Shown one piece after another: positions 1 through 6,775 of a DNA stretch of 7,507 nucleotides (position 1 is the first letter of the stretch; each line of letters starts with the position of its first letter). The translations under genes and the position numbers were made by a program. The notes beneath the pieces were generated by a model. It was not told the origin of the DNA. It did no database searches and saw nothing but the letters and a program-made list of their open reading frames with translations. The DNA comes from Candidatus Bathyarchaeota archaeon. Its GTDB lineage: Archaea; Thermoproteota; Bathyarchaeia; 40CM-2-53-6. Location: positions 1 to 7,507 of the forward strand of contig VBBH01000132.1 of assembly GCA_005888695.1 (NCBI GenBank), read 5' to 3'.

Positions 1-624
1 CAGGGCAATATTCTCGAAACCTTGTTTGGCCACGTCGGGGTCAATTTTTTTCCATTTGTATTTTGTGTCTTTGGCCCATATGTCCCATGTTTTCAATCGC
101 TTCGCGTGAGAACCTGACTCTGAATGGAAGCCTATGCCGTAGACTAGGATTCTAGCTTCTAGTTCGCGGGCCGCGTCTCCGAGGACACCTATCTTTACGC
201 CAGAATCCTTCGAATACTCGTTTGTTGATAGCTTGCCTTTCTGTTGAACCTCGTCAAGCAATTTCTGAGCATTAGGGGAGAGATGATCTAGTTGCCAAGG
301 CTCGCGGGATGTTGCGATTGTGAGGAATCCGGGCCAGAGCCTGCGATGGACGAACGTTGTCTTTCTAGAGAGAAGTTTCGTTAGTAAGATATCAGGCCTT
401 TTGCCGAGAATGCCCAGCGTTTGATAGATCCTGTTTCCTTTCGGGTGTCCCCACCAAGATCCATGGATTGGTTTTCCGACAATTGCACTGACCACGCTTG
501 GGAGATGCGGGTCAGATTCTAGGATTAGTCCGTATTTTTCTAGGATTGGCTCGATCTTCTTGAGATGGTTCGGTGCTTTGCGATTGGGCATGATCAGGTA
601 CTCGACGGGTAGATCACAATGCAT
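1..624 (-). CDS. conserved hypothetical protein with WWGHPKG / FVHRRLWP signature, C-terminus cut by window edge
   Basis: An open frame of 208 codons without a stop runs from an ATG at 624-622 to the left edge, so the C-terminus is missing. I do not recognise an experimentally defined function. The first half (residues about 40-105) holds a dense motif block: GSWWGHPKGNRIY (55-67), then RPDILLTKLLS (76-86) and TTFVHRRLWPGF (89-100). Such strings of Trp, His and Arg suggest a conserved family and possible nucleic-acid or cofactor contact. Residues about 116-185 (SPNAQKLLDEV, then AARELEARILVYG, then HSESGSHAKRLKTWDIW) look like a winged-helix module of the kind found in AlkZ-like (HTH_42) proteins, but this resemblance is weak. 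No signal peptide or membrane segment is seen, so it is probably cytosolic. It is divergent from the uracil-DNA glycosylase gene. The start is uncertain: the frame stays open upstream of 624 with a GTG possible, and an internal ATG lies at codon 12. That the region is coding is fairly sure; the function is unknown. Confidence 0.72.
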   Translation of the reverse strand, partial: MHCDLPVEYLIMPNRKAPNHLKKIEPILEKYGLILESDPHLPSVVSAIVGKPIHGSWWGHPKGNRIYQTLGILGKRPDILLTKLLSRKTTFVHRRLWPGFLTIATSREPWQLDHLSPNAQKLLDEVQQKGKLSTNEYSKDSGVKIGVLGDAARELEARILVYGIGFHSESGSHAKRLKTWDIWAKDTKYKWKKIDPDVAKQGFENIAL

Positions 625-638
625 AGTTGTGAGGTTTT

Positions 639-648
639 GACTTATAGC
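639..648 (+). promoter_or_regulatory. putative archaeal TATA box between divergent genes
   Basis: GACTTATAGC is the most TATA-like stretch in the 72-bp gap between the divergent genes. Read on the plus strand, a start of transcription about 26 nt downstream would fall near 670, giving the glycosylase gene a leader of about 27 nt that contains its Shine-Dalgarno site. Read on the minus strand (CTATAAG) its centre is only about 20 nt before the ATG at 624, which is too close for a standard leaderless start there. Inferred from spacing only. Confidence 0.35.
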
Positions 649-685
649 ATGGCAGCATCGACCATTTCGGTGCACAGGCCGCTCT

Positions 686-693
686 AGGAGGAG
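686..693 (+). promoter_or_regulatory. Shine-Dalgarno site of the uracil-DNA glycosylase gene
   Basis: AGGAGGAG is a near-perfect match to the anti-SD of 16S rRNA. The AGGAGG core ends 5 nt before the ATG at 697, which fixes that codon as the start. Confidence 0.85.
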
Positions 694-696
694 TCG

Positions 697-1278
697 ATGT
701 CGCAGGAACTAGAAAGAATCAGCTCGGAAGTGCGGGTTTGCACAAAATGTGATCTCTACAAGCGACGGAAGCTAGCTGTCCCCGGAGACGGGCCAGTTGA
801 TGCGAAAGTCATGTTCGTCGGTGAAGGTCCGGGGGCTCAAGAGGATTTGACTGGTCGTCCATTCGTCGGGTCCGCGGGAAAACTTCTCACTGAACTCCTA
901 GCGTCAATCGGTTTGGATAGATCCTCGGTATTCATCACGAATATTGTCAAGTGCCGGCCCCCGGACAATAGGCCTCCCAGAAAGACAGAGACTGAGACTT
1001 GTGTTAGCTTGTATCTTCAGCCTCAGATTCGTGTCATCAACCCAAAGATTGTAGTCCCACTTGGGACGCCGGCGATTAAGACACTGATCGGTGATGATTA
1101 CTCAGCGACGAGTGTTCATGGGAAGGTTTTCAGGAAGGATGATAGATTGTTCTTACCATTGTTTCATCCTGCGGCCGCTTTGTATGATGTTCGATTAAGA
1201 GACACGATGTTCGAGGATATGAAAAAGCTCAAGGAGTTGTTGGACGGGAAAGAGGTCGCGGCGCAACCGATTGTGTGA
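697..1278 (+). CDS. udg: type-4 (4Fe-4S) uracil-DNA glycosylase
   Basis: Removes uracil from DNA after cytosine deamination or dUTP incorporation, starting base-excision repair in the cytosol. The 193-residue length is normal for family 4. Four cysteines have the spacing of the family's iron-sulfur ligands: C15 and C18 (VCTKC), then C86 (NIVKCRPP) and C102. Motif A reads GEGPGAQED (42-50), with Gly in place of the usual Ala of GEAPG, followed by GRPFVGSAGKLL (53-64), which shapes the uracil pocket. The late catalytic-site motif is HPAAAL (157-162). The N-R pair after the third cysteine (N91, R92) is also typical. There is no KRRIH-type insertion of the UDGX branch, so ordinary UDGa activity is expected. 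The ATG has a strong SD. The gene ends 10 bp from the convergent peptidase gene with no obvious terminator between them. The family assignment is secure. Confidence 0.96.
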   Translation: MSQELERISSEVRVCTKCDLYKRRKLAVPGDGPVDAKVMFVGEGPGAQEDLTGRPFVGSAGKLLTELLASIGLDRSSVFITNIVKCRPPDNRPPRKTETETCVSLYLQPQIRVINPKIVVPLGTPAIKTLIGDDYSATSVHGKVFRKDDRLFLPLFHPAAALYDVRLRDTMFEDMKKLKELLDGKEVAAQPIV

Positions 1279-1288
1279 AGTGGTTCTT

Positions 1289-2062
1289 TCAGCTTACGAG
1301 TCTGATGGTCCAGAAGTCCTTTGAAAGGTCCGAGTCAAGCAGGTATTCGTATGGGAATGTGAAGTATCCTTTCAGTCCCCAATTCCTTCCCCAAGAGTTT
1401 CGAAGGATGAACAGTCGATCATTATCATTGTAGCCGACAACTAGGACTGCGTGCCATGCGACTGGCTTCTCTCCTGGTCTAGGGAGTTTTCCGCGTCCAG
1501 TATGACGGACCTGATGTTTCTCAAAAGTCTTGAAGACTTTCAGGCCTGCGATGAATGGATGCGCACTGGCTAGGCATGCTTGGAAATGGTTGAGGTTCTG
1601 TTGGAGCCTTTGATACTCTAGTGCCTTGTGCTTGACAGCGAGTCGATAGTACTTCTTTGGAGGCTTCTCAGCGAACTTGGTTATCCTGTATGGCCAAAGA
1701 TACTCGGGGCAGTCCCCTTGCCGCGCGACGCTCTTGATCGCGTCCCGCGTCTTCGAGCCCGAGTCCTTGTCGACTTTGCCTTCGAGGGCACGAGCGTTGT
1801 AGTAGATGAATAGGCGGCTGGGACGGAAACGATGGATTATTTTCTCTTTGATCATATCATACTGGACCGCGCCGGCAATCGCGTTGGCTGTACAACTGTG
1901 GAGATGACCCTGATCGTACACGGCTGGAAAATGGGGACGTAAGTCAACCTGTAGCGGTAGTTTCTTGATGAGGTCGACGGGTGGGACGTAGGGGTGATCC
2001 CTCCTATCTGGATAATCCGGAATCCAGCCGAAATGATGTTGTTGGGTCTGGTCTTGCAACAC
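1289..2062 (-). CDS. papain-fold (C1 family) cysteine peptidase, apparently cytosolic
   Basis: A 257-residue protein with all papain-type active-site elements: Q51 (oxyanion hole) and C57 (nucleophile) in YDQGHLHSCTANAIAG (49-64), H204 in WHAVLVVGY (203-211), and N222 in LRNSWGRNWG (220-229). The N-terminal GWIPDYPDRRD (12-22) and LPLQVDLRPHF (35-45) are characteristic of prokaryotic C1 peptidases that lack the long inhibitory propeptide of eukaryotic cathepsins. No signal peptide, membrane segment or extra C-terminal domain is present, so it probably acts in the cytosol unless exported by an unrecognised route. The start codon is GTG, 3 nt after the stop of the membrane-protein gene, with a weak GGAAG upstream. 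The next Met is at residue 70, past the nucleophile, so it cannot be the start. The tight spacing implies translational coupling. Substrate unknown; the peptidase fold is very sure. Confidence 0.93.
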   Translation of the reverse strand: MLQDQTQQHHFGWIPDYPDRRDHPYVPPVDLIKKLPLQVDLRPHFPAVYDQGHLHSCTANAIAGAVQYDMIKEKIIHRFRPSRLFIYYNARALEGKVDKDSGSKTRDAIKSVARQGDCPEYLWPYRITKFAEKPPKKYYRLAVKHKALEYQRLQQNLNHFQACLASAHPFIAGLKVFKTFEKHQVRHTGRGKLPRPGEKPVAWHAVLVVGYNDNDRLFILRNSWGRNWGLKGYFTFPYEYLLDSDLSKDFWTIRLVS

Positions 2063-2065
2063 CGT

Positions 2066-2929
2066 CTAGATCTTCCTTCTACTAATCAAGAAATAGGCGA
2101 AGAACGCGCAGAATATTCCACCCGCCAAGGCGATGATCGTGCCTTCTACTAGGCCTATGCTGGCGTAGGCCCATGTGACGATCAGACTGTACGGGTACGC
2201 GGTTATCATAGCCGAGATCATCAAAGGTTTTGTCAGAGCTCGAGAGACACGGATTCCTTCCGTCTTGTCTGTTTCGGCTTCGTAAGTGGAGTAGATTGTT
2301 GTGGAGAATATTCCTGGAAAAGCTGCGGCTACTCCGCCTAGTAGTGGTCCTCCTAGCTGTGAGATGGTGACGGCTGCTCCGACGACTCCTCCGCCAAGGA
2401 TGGCTCTCCGCAGGAATTCTTTGCGTGATGGTTTGAGCGGGACGCCTGGTGTGTAGGGTAGCTTGAGCCGGACCTTGAGCACGTACAGTCCTAGGAGGAA
2501 GATGGGTATGGGTAGGATGCTGGGCGGGATTAGAGTGGGCAGATTGAGGATCGCATCCAGTGCGGCTAGGAGGAGCCATGTTGTGAGGGCGAAGAGGAAT
2601 GCGATCTTGAAGCCGTGACTTGCGAGGCTGGCGTAGACGAGTAGGTAGAGGAATGTGATGGTCAGTCCGATTGGGAAAGCATAGGCGGCTCTGGACGCAT
2701 TCTGTGGAGACTGGTTGAGGGCGATGAAGAGGTAGCTTACGGCGGATATGGCTGGTAGTCCGCCGATGAGTCCGCCTGCGCCACTGCCTAGTCGTTTGGC
2801 GGTGTATGTTGTTGATCCGACCCAGATGCCGCCGATGATGCTGGCGAGGAGGATCTGGAGTGTCTCGAATGGTAAGGTTGGACTCACTCTTCTATGGGGG
2901 CTGGAGAAATAACCGGGGGTGGGGATCAA
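2066..2929 (-). CDS. multi-pass membrane protein, GlpM/DUF3147-like, apparently internally duplicated
   Basis: A 287-residue hydrophobic protein with about nine predicted membrane segments (roughly 22-45, 50-71, 82-102, 107-127, 133-152, 173-190, 193-215, 231-254, 258-282). A basic loop at 152-175 separates the two halves. Residues 48-70 (LGSGAGGLIGGLPAISAVSY at the start) resemble the Gly-rich GL-x-x-x-FP-x-x-x-x-S helix of GlpM and DUF3147 proteins, single-domain membrane proteins of about 110 residues with no firm biochemical role. Residues 192-214 repeat the pattern (LGGPLLGGVAAAFPGIFSTT), so the protein looks like two such domains in tandem. The start is uncertain. TTG at 2929 gives the longest frame, while GTG at codon 15 (2887) would start nearer the first helix; neither has a good SD. 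The gene follows the metal ATPase by 90 bp and precedes the peptidase by 3 nt. It may be a small-molecule transporter or an envelope factor; the function is not established. Confidence 0.85.
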   Translation of the reverse strand: MIPTPGYFSSPHRRVSPTLPFETLQILLASIIGGIWVGSTTYTAKRLGSGAGGLIGGLPAISAVSYLFIALNQSPQNASRAAYAFPIGLTITFLYLLVYASLASHGFKIAFLFALTTWLLLAALDAILNLPTLIPPSILPIPIFLLGLYVLKVRLKLPYTPGVPLKPSRKEFLRRAILGGGVVGAAVTISQLGGPLLGGVAAAFPGIFSTTIYSTYEAETDKTEGIRVSRALTKPLMISAMITAYPYSLIVTWAYASIGLVEGTIIALAGGIFCAFFAYFLISRRKI

Positions 2930-2941
2930 TAAGAATTCTTA
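2930..2941. promoter_or_regulatory. 12-bp perfect palindrome before the membrane-protein start
   Basis: TAAGAATTCTTA is self-complementary over all 12 bases. It sits directly against the TTG start and just downstream of an A/T-rich stretch (AAAAATA on the minus strand, 2945-2951) that could serve as a TATA box. This is where an archaeal repressor operator would lie, but a single short palindrome may arise by chance. Confidence 0.25.
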
Positions 2942-3019
2942 GGGTATTTTTGTGGGAAAGGTGTGAAATCTTTTTTCTAGAGAAGTTTTCTTGTGGTGCC
3001 GGAACGATTCTAGTCGGGG

Positions 3020-4864
3020 TTATCTCATGAGTCTTGCAGAGTTGACTATGAAGATCAGTTCTGAAGCTGTATGGATTGTTGCTGCGAGTAATGGGTTGAG
3101 GAGACCCATGAAAGCTAGTATGACTCCGATTCCGTCGATGCCTATGGTGCCGTAGAAGTTCTCCATTATCGCATGGTAGCCTTGCCGGCTCATCCGTATC
3201 ACGTTCGCAATCTTCTCTAGATCGTTTGTCATCAGTACGACATCGGCTTCTTCTATTGCAACATCGGTTCCGGCTCCCATTCCGATTCCAACGTTTGCCC
3301 GAGCAAGGGCCGGGGCATCGTTAATCCCATCTCCAACCATTGCAACGTGTCGGCCTTTCGCGACAAGCTCCTCAATCTTGGTCACCTTGTCGTGCGGCAA
3401 GAGTTGAGCATAAACCTCGTCAACGCCGACCGTATCTGCCACCATCTTCGATACGGCTTCATTGTCACCGGTGAGCATGACTGTTCTGATCCCCATTCTT
3501 TTCAGATCCGTTATCGCCTTCTTGCTCTCCTGTCGCACCTTGTCCGCAAGCGAGATTACTCCACAGATCGAGTGGTCATGAGCAACCAGGACAGTAGTTG
3601 CGCCTTTCACAGATTGGGACAATATGTTTTTCGAAACGTCAATACCATTATCTTTCATCAGTCGAGGATTGCCCACGAGGATTTGCTGTCCATCATGCTC
3701 TGATATGATTCCCATGCCTGGGACAACTTTGTAGGTTGAATGGACGATCGGGGCGATCTGCATCTCGCCGGCTTTTTGGACGATCGCCTGTGCGATAGGA
3801 TGGTTAGAATGCTTCTCTGCAGCAGCAGCGAGGGCCAGTACTTGCCCTTCACTGTATCCATCGAGCGCCTCTACCTTGATGACTTCTGGCTTGCCGAGTG
3901 TTAGCGTCCCGGTCTTATCGATGACTGCTGTGTCTATTCTGGTAAGTTCTTCGATGTAACTTCCTCCCTTGACGATTACGCCCTTCTTTGCGGCCTTCCC
4001 CATTATTGCAACAATCGCTAGCGGGGTCCCGGCGGCGACTCCACACGAGCCGGCAACGACCACGACCGAGATCGCTGATACTGAGTTCTGGGTTGCCAAT
4101 AGGGTCAGGAAGGCGAAACCTATTGCGAATTCTACCAGCCAAGTTGCTAGCTTGTCAGAGATCCTCTGTATGGGAGCTTTCTTCTGCTCGGCCTCCTCGA
4201 CTAGTTTGATGATCTTGCCGAAGACCGTCTCCGTTCCAATCTTCTCTGCTCTTACCTCTACGAGACCAGAGTCGTTGACGCTGCCCGCATAGACATTGTC
4301 TCCTGGATGCTTCTCAGCCGGGATGGACTCGCCCGTGATCATGGATTGATTGACAAACGAGTCTCCCGTGACGACCGTACCATCTACAGGAATCCGGTCT
4401 CCGTGCCTGACAATGACGATGTCTCCCGGCGAGAGGGTGTCGACTCCGACCTCGACCTCGGTGTTGCCTCGTCGGACGAGAGCGGTTCTAGGAGCCGCCT
4501 TCTCCAGTTGAAACACGGTGTTTCTAGCTCTGTCGACGGCGTATTCTTCGATGTACTCGGCGAGTAGGACGAAGAAGGCGATGATGACGGCGGCTGTGAA
4601 AGCCCGTATGATGAGCGAGGCGACGATGGCGATTGTCATCGTGACCTCCATCGTGATTCGCTTGTGCCGGAGTGAGCGAATGGTTTCCTCGTAGACTGGG
4701 ATTCCGCCGAGAAGTGTGGCGATTATTGCAACAAAGTCGTAGGGGATGTAGGCATTTCCTAGACCGGTGAACGTGAAAAGGGCTGCAGTACCCATCAGGG
4801 CGAGCCGAACGAACTCTCCATTCCAGAGCGCTCCGAATGTTGTATGTCCGGTTCTCGTGTCCAT
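3020..4864 (-). CDS. P1B-type metal-transporting ATPase, short form with atypical GSCG membrane motif
   Basis: Uses ATP to move a metal cation across the cytoplasmic membrane. The core P-type motifs are all present: TGES (177-180, actuator domain), DKTGT with phosphorylated D316, the HP signature of P1B pumps (SNHP, 353-356), TGDN (465-468) and GDGINDAP (511-518). Membrane segments lie near 19-38, 42-60, 70-88, 89-106, 240-258, 262-290 and two at the C-terminus (568-612). At 614 residues it is short: the frame begins just before the first helix, and there is no N-terminal CxxC metal-binding domain or His-rich stretch. The ion-binding helix, usually CPC or SPC, reads AGSCGVAAGTPLAI (271-284), with Ser where Pro is expected and one Cys (C274). 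The last helix has IHTASE (597-602) where Cu pumps have MxxSS. ATG start; GGAGGG lies 12 nt upstream, slightly far. The metal cannot be named from the motifs. The family is certain. Confidence 0.95.
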   Translation of the reverse strand: MDTRTGHTTFGALWNGEFVRLALMGTAALFTFTGLGNAYIPYDFVAIIATLLGGIPVYEETIRSLRHKRITMEVTMTIAIVASLIIRAFTAAVIIAFFVLLAEYIEEYAVDRARNTVFQLEKAAPRTALVRRGNTEVEVGVDTLSPGDIVIVRHGDRIPVDGTVVTGDSFVNQSMITGESIPAEKHPGDNVYAGSVNDSGLVEVRAEKIGTETVFGKIIKLVEEAEQKKAPIQRISDKLATWLVEFAIGFAFLTLLATQNSVSAISVVVVAGSCGVAAGTPLAIVAIMGKAAKKGVIVKGGSYIEELTRIDTAVIDKTGTLTLGKPEVIKVEALDGYSEGQVLALAAAAEKHSNHPIAQAIVQKAGEMQIAPIVHSTYKVVPGMGIISEHDGQQILVGNPRLMKDNGIDVSKNILSQSVKGATTVLVAHDHSICGVISLADKVRQESKKAITDLKRMGIRTVMLTGDNEAVSKMVADTVGVDEVYAQLLPHDKVTKIEELVAKGRHVAMVGDGINDAPALARANVGIGMGAGTDVAIEEADVVLMTNDLEKIANVIRMSRQGYHAIMENFYGTIGIDGIGVILAFMGLLNPLLAATIHTASELIFIVNSARLMR

Positions 4865-4876
4865 CTGCCCAAACGT

Positions 4877-4914
4877 CCCTCCGATGACAGTATTCGTTAG
4901 CGGTGCTTATTGAC
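4877..4914 (-). promoter_or_regulatory. putative promoter and ribosome-binding site of the P1B ATPase
   Basis: On the minus strand GTCAATAAGC (4914-4905) is a weak TATA-like element. A start about 26 nt downstream would give a leader of some 20 nt holding GGAGGG (4882-4877), which ends 12 nt before the ATG at 4864. The distance from SD to start is longer than optimal. I see no clear metal-regulator operator here. Confidence 0.3.
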
Positions 4915-4948
4915 TTGCTTCAGCTGGAGGAAGGACGTTGATGGAGCG

Positions 4949-5224
4949 TTAATTGAGATGAAATGCTGACAGTTTGCTCGTAGGTTTCAATTTCATGGGT
5001 TCAGCATAGAGGACGTTGAGCCAAACGGCCAGTTTTGAGAAGAATGATTCTGTTGGGATCGAGTCTGGTTCTGACAGTATGAGGCCCCTGAGGATACTAT
5101 CTTGAGGAAGCTTAGTCTCAGAGAGACTCTTCAACTCGACCAGACTAATGCTTCGATCCTGTGAGCACACAAGGTCTCCAGAGTCTTCTTGAGGAGTATA
5201 TGCCGGAGAGGACTGTGAAATCAT
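4949..5224 (-). CDS. possible small hypothetical protein, 91 residues
   Basis: ATG at 5224-5222 with AAGG 4 nt upstream; an in-frame TAA lies three codons before the ATG, so this is the only long start. I do not recognise the product. It is soluble, with an acidic Ser-rich N-terminus (about 1-25) and a more regular segment that could form helices: ISLVELKSLSETKL (26-39), then ILRGLILSEPDSI (44-56) and FFSKLAVWLNVLYAE (61-75). No Cys pair, signal peptide or membrane helix stands out. It lies between the ATPase gene (84 bp downstream, same strand) and tldD (99 bp upstream, divergent). Third-codon positions mix A, T, G and C without a strong coding bias, so it could also be non-coding; if so, 4865-5323 is simply a long divergent spacer. 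Confidence 0.45.
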   Translation of the reverse strand: MISQSSPAYTPQEDSGDLVCSQDRSISLVELKSLSETKLPQDSILRGLILSEPDSIPTESFFSKLAVWLNVLYAEPMKLKPTSKLSAFHLN

Positions 5225-5290
5225 CCTACCTTAGGCGATGTCCAAGGGCTCTTCGGCTATCTCCTGAATCTCATTCCCCGTCTAGAAAAT

Positions 5291-5300
5291 GCTAATACTA
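5291..5300 (+). promoter_or_regulatory. putative TATA box for tldD
   Basis: GCTAATACTA is the most A/T-rich element before tldD. Its centre lies about 28 nt upstream of the GTG at 5324, the spacing expected for a leaderless or nearly leaderless archaeal transcript. Proposed on spacing only. Confidence 0.35.
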
Positions 5301-5323
5301 ACCGTGATCGGAGCCGGGACCTT

Positions 5324-6772
5324 GTGAGCTCTGTCAAGGGTATGGGTGAAGAGCTGTCCAGGATAGCTCTCGAAACCGCTTCTAAAGAGAACGCGACATA
5401 CACTGATTTTCGCCTAGTGAACTCACGTAACGAGGCTACACAGGTTGTGAATGATAATCCAAGCAGCGAGGAACTAACTTCTCTAGGTGTTGGCGTCCGA
5501 GTATTGTATGGAGGCCTTGGCTGGGGTTTTGCGGACACCGATGAAATGAATCGGGACGGGATCAGGGAGGCGACGCTGAAGGCTCTTGCTTTAGCGAAGG
5601 GCGCTGCGAAGGTCGGGATTAAGATCCAGTTCGCGAAAGAACCGAGCTATGTTGATACATGGATGTCGCCAGTGGTTAAGGACCCCTTCAACGTGCCGAT
5701 GGAGAAAAAATACGAGTTACTGAATGATTGTTGTGAGCGCATGAAAGCGGAGGGAGTTGTCCTCCGAAGAGGAGGCTTCGTCTTCACCTCCATCGAGAAA
5801 TATTTCGCCAGTTCAGAGGGCTCCAAGATCTTCCAGAGAATGATCTATTCTGGTGGAGGATTGGTTGTTGCAGCGAAGGGTCCGACCGGTATGCAAAGAA
5901 GATCGGATCAACAGTGGATGCTGAAAGGCTACGAGTTGATCGACGAACTAGAATTTCCGGAGAAGGCGGAGGAGTTGAAGAAGGACGTGATCGCGCTTAA
6001 TGGCGCAGTCAAGTGTCCCGAAGGCAAGAAGGACATCATCCTCTCGGCTGATCAGGTGGGATTACAGGTTCACGAGTCGTGCGGTCATCCGATCGAACTC
6101 GACAGGGCGTTGGGATATGAGGCGAACTTTGCGGGACGATCTTTTCTGACCCCTGATAAATTGGGGAAGCTGCAGTATGGATCAGAGCATGTGAACATGG
6201 TCATGGATGCGACGATTAACCATGGTCCTGGATTGGGTACGTTCGCGTATGACGATGAGGGTGTGAAAGCGCAGCGAAAGTATGCGGTGAAGAATGGCAA
6301 GTTCGTTGGGTTCTTGATGTCTCGTCAGACGGCCGCGATGGTCGGAGAGGCTAGGAGCAACGGATGCATGCGTGCAGAAGGTTACCGACTACCGATTATC
6401 CGCATGACCAATGTTAGTCTTGAGGCCGGGGATTGGGATTATGACGAGATGATCGAGGATACTAAGGATGGTATCTTGATGGTGACGAACTATGGTTGGA
6501 GCATCGACCAGAAACGATACAATTTCCAGTTCAACACTGAGAAAGGCTACATCATCCGGAATGGAAGCGTCGAGGAAATGGTCAGGTCCCCTGCGTATTC
6601 AGGCATAACTCCAGAGTTCTGGGGCTCTTGCGATGCGGTCGGCAACAAGAAGAGCTGGGTCCTGTGGGGAACGCCGAACTGTGGAAAAGGCCAACCGCAA
6701 CAGGTAATGATTACAGGGCACGGGGCGGCGCCTACACGGTTTAGGAATGTGACGGTCTTTGGAGCGCAATAA
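5324..6772 (+). CDS. tldD: TldD metallopeptidase subunit
   Basis: TldD is the catalytic subunit of the TldD/TldE zinc peptidase, which cleaves unfolded peptides. In bacteria it removes leader peptides from microcin B17 and degrades the CcdA antitoxin; the natural archaeal substrates are not settled. The 482 residues match full-length TldD. The metal motif HExxxH is VHESCGHPIELD (249-260) with H250, E251 and H255. The third ligand is expected at C454 in NCGKGQPQQVMITG (452-465), the conserved C-terminal CGK-GQ block. The N-terminal TldD/PmbA domain covers about 1-220, and GVGVRVLYGGLGWGFADTDE (55-74) is its typical signature. The family's NYGWSID (389-395) is also present. The GTG at 5324 is chosen because a TATA-like box lies 28 nt before it; ATG at codon 7 (5342), with AAGGG just before, is an alternative. 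tldE follows after 3 nt in the same operon. Confidence 0.95.
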   Translation: MSSVKGMGEELSRIALETASKENATYTDFRLVNSRNEATQVVNDNPSSEELTSLGVGVRVLYGGLGWGFADTDEMNRDGIREATLKALALAKGAAKVGIKIQFAKEPSYVDTWMSPVVKDPFNVPMEKKYELLNDCCERMKAEGVVLRRGGFVFTSIEKYFASSEGSKIFQRMIYSGGGLVVAAKGPTGMQRRSDQQWMLKGYELIDELEFPEKAEELKKDVIALNGAVKCPEGKKDIILSADQVGLQVHESCGHPIELDRALGYEANFAGRSFLTPDKLGKLQYGSEHVNMVMDATINHGPGLGTFAYDDEGVKAQRKYAVKNGKFVGFLMSRQTAAMVGEARSNGCMRAEGYRLPIIRMTNVSLEAGDWDYDEMIEDTKDGILMVTNYGWSIDQKRYNFQFNTEKGYIIRNGSVEEMVRSPAYSGITPEFWGSCDAVGNKKSWVLWGTPNCGKGQPQQVMITGHGAAPTRFRNVTVFGAQ

Positions 6773-6775
6773 GAA

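Noticed and set aside
2082..2579. 165-codon open frame on the minus strand overlapping the membrane-protein gene
   Set aside because: It lies in another frame of the same strand inside a gene with a clear membrane-protein pattern. Its product is rich in Arg, His, Ser and Thr with no fold signature, as expected of a shadow frame.
3347..3703. 118-codon plus-strand frame opposite the P1B ATPase
   Set aside because: It is antisense to the well-conserved nucleotide-binding part of the ATPase and has no SD or recognisable domain, so it is a shadow.
3969..4567. Several plus-strand frames (up to 107 codons) opposite the ATPase core
   Set aside because: They mirror conserved ATPase motifs on the other strand and have no family features of their own.
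5114..5128. Hairpin AGTCTC-AGA-GAGACT
   Set aside because: A stem of only 6 bp inside the possible small gene, not followed by a T-run on either strand, so there is no support for a terminator or regulatory role.
5257..5538. 93-codon minus-strand frame across the tldD start
   Set aside because: It overlaps the conserved start of tldD and has an Arg/Ser-rich low-complexity product; a shadow frame is more likely.
5761..5775. Inverted repeat CCTCC...GGAGG
   Set aside because: It lies within tldD coding sequence, has a 5-bp stem, and is explained by codon content.
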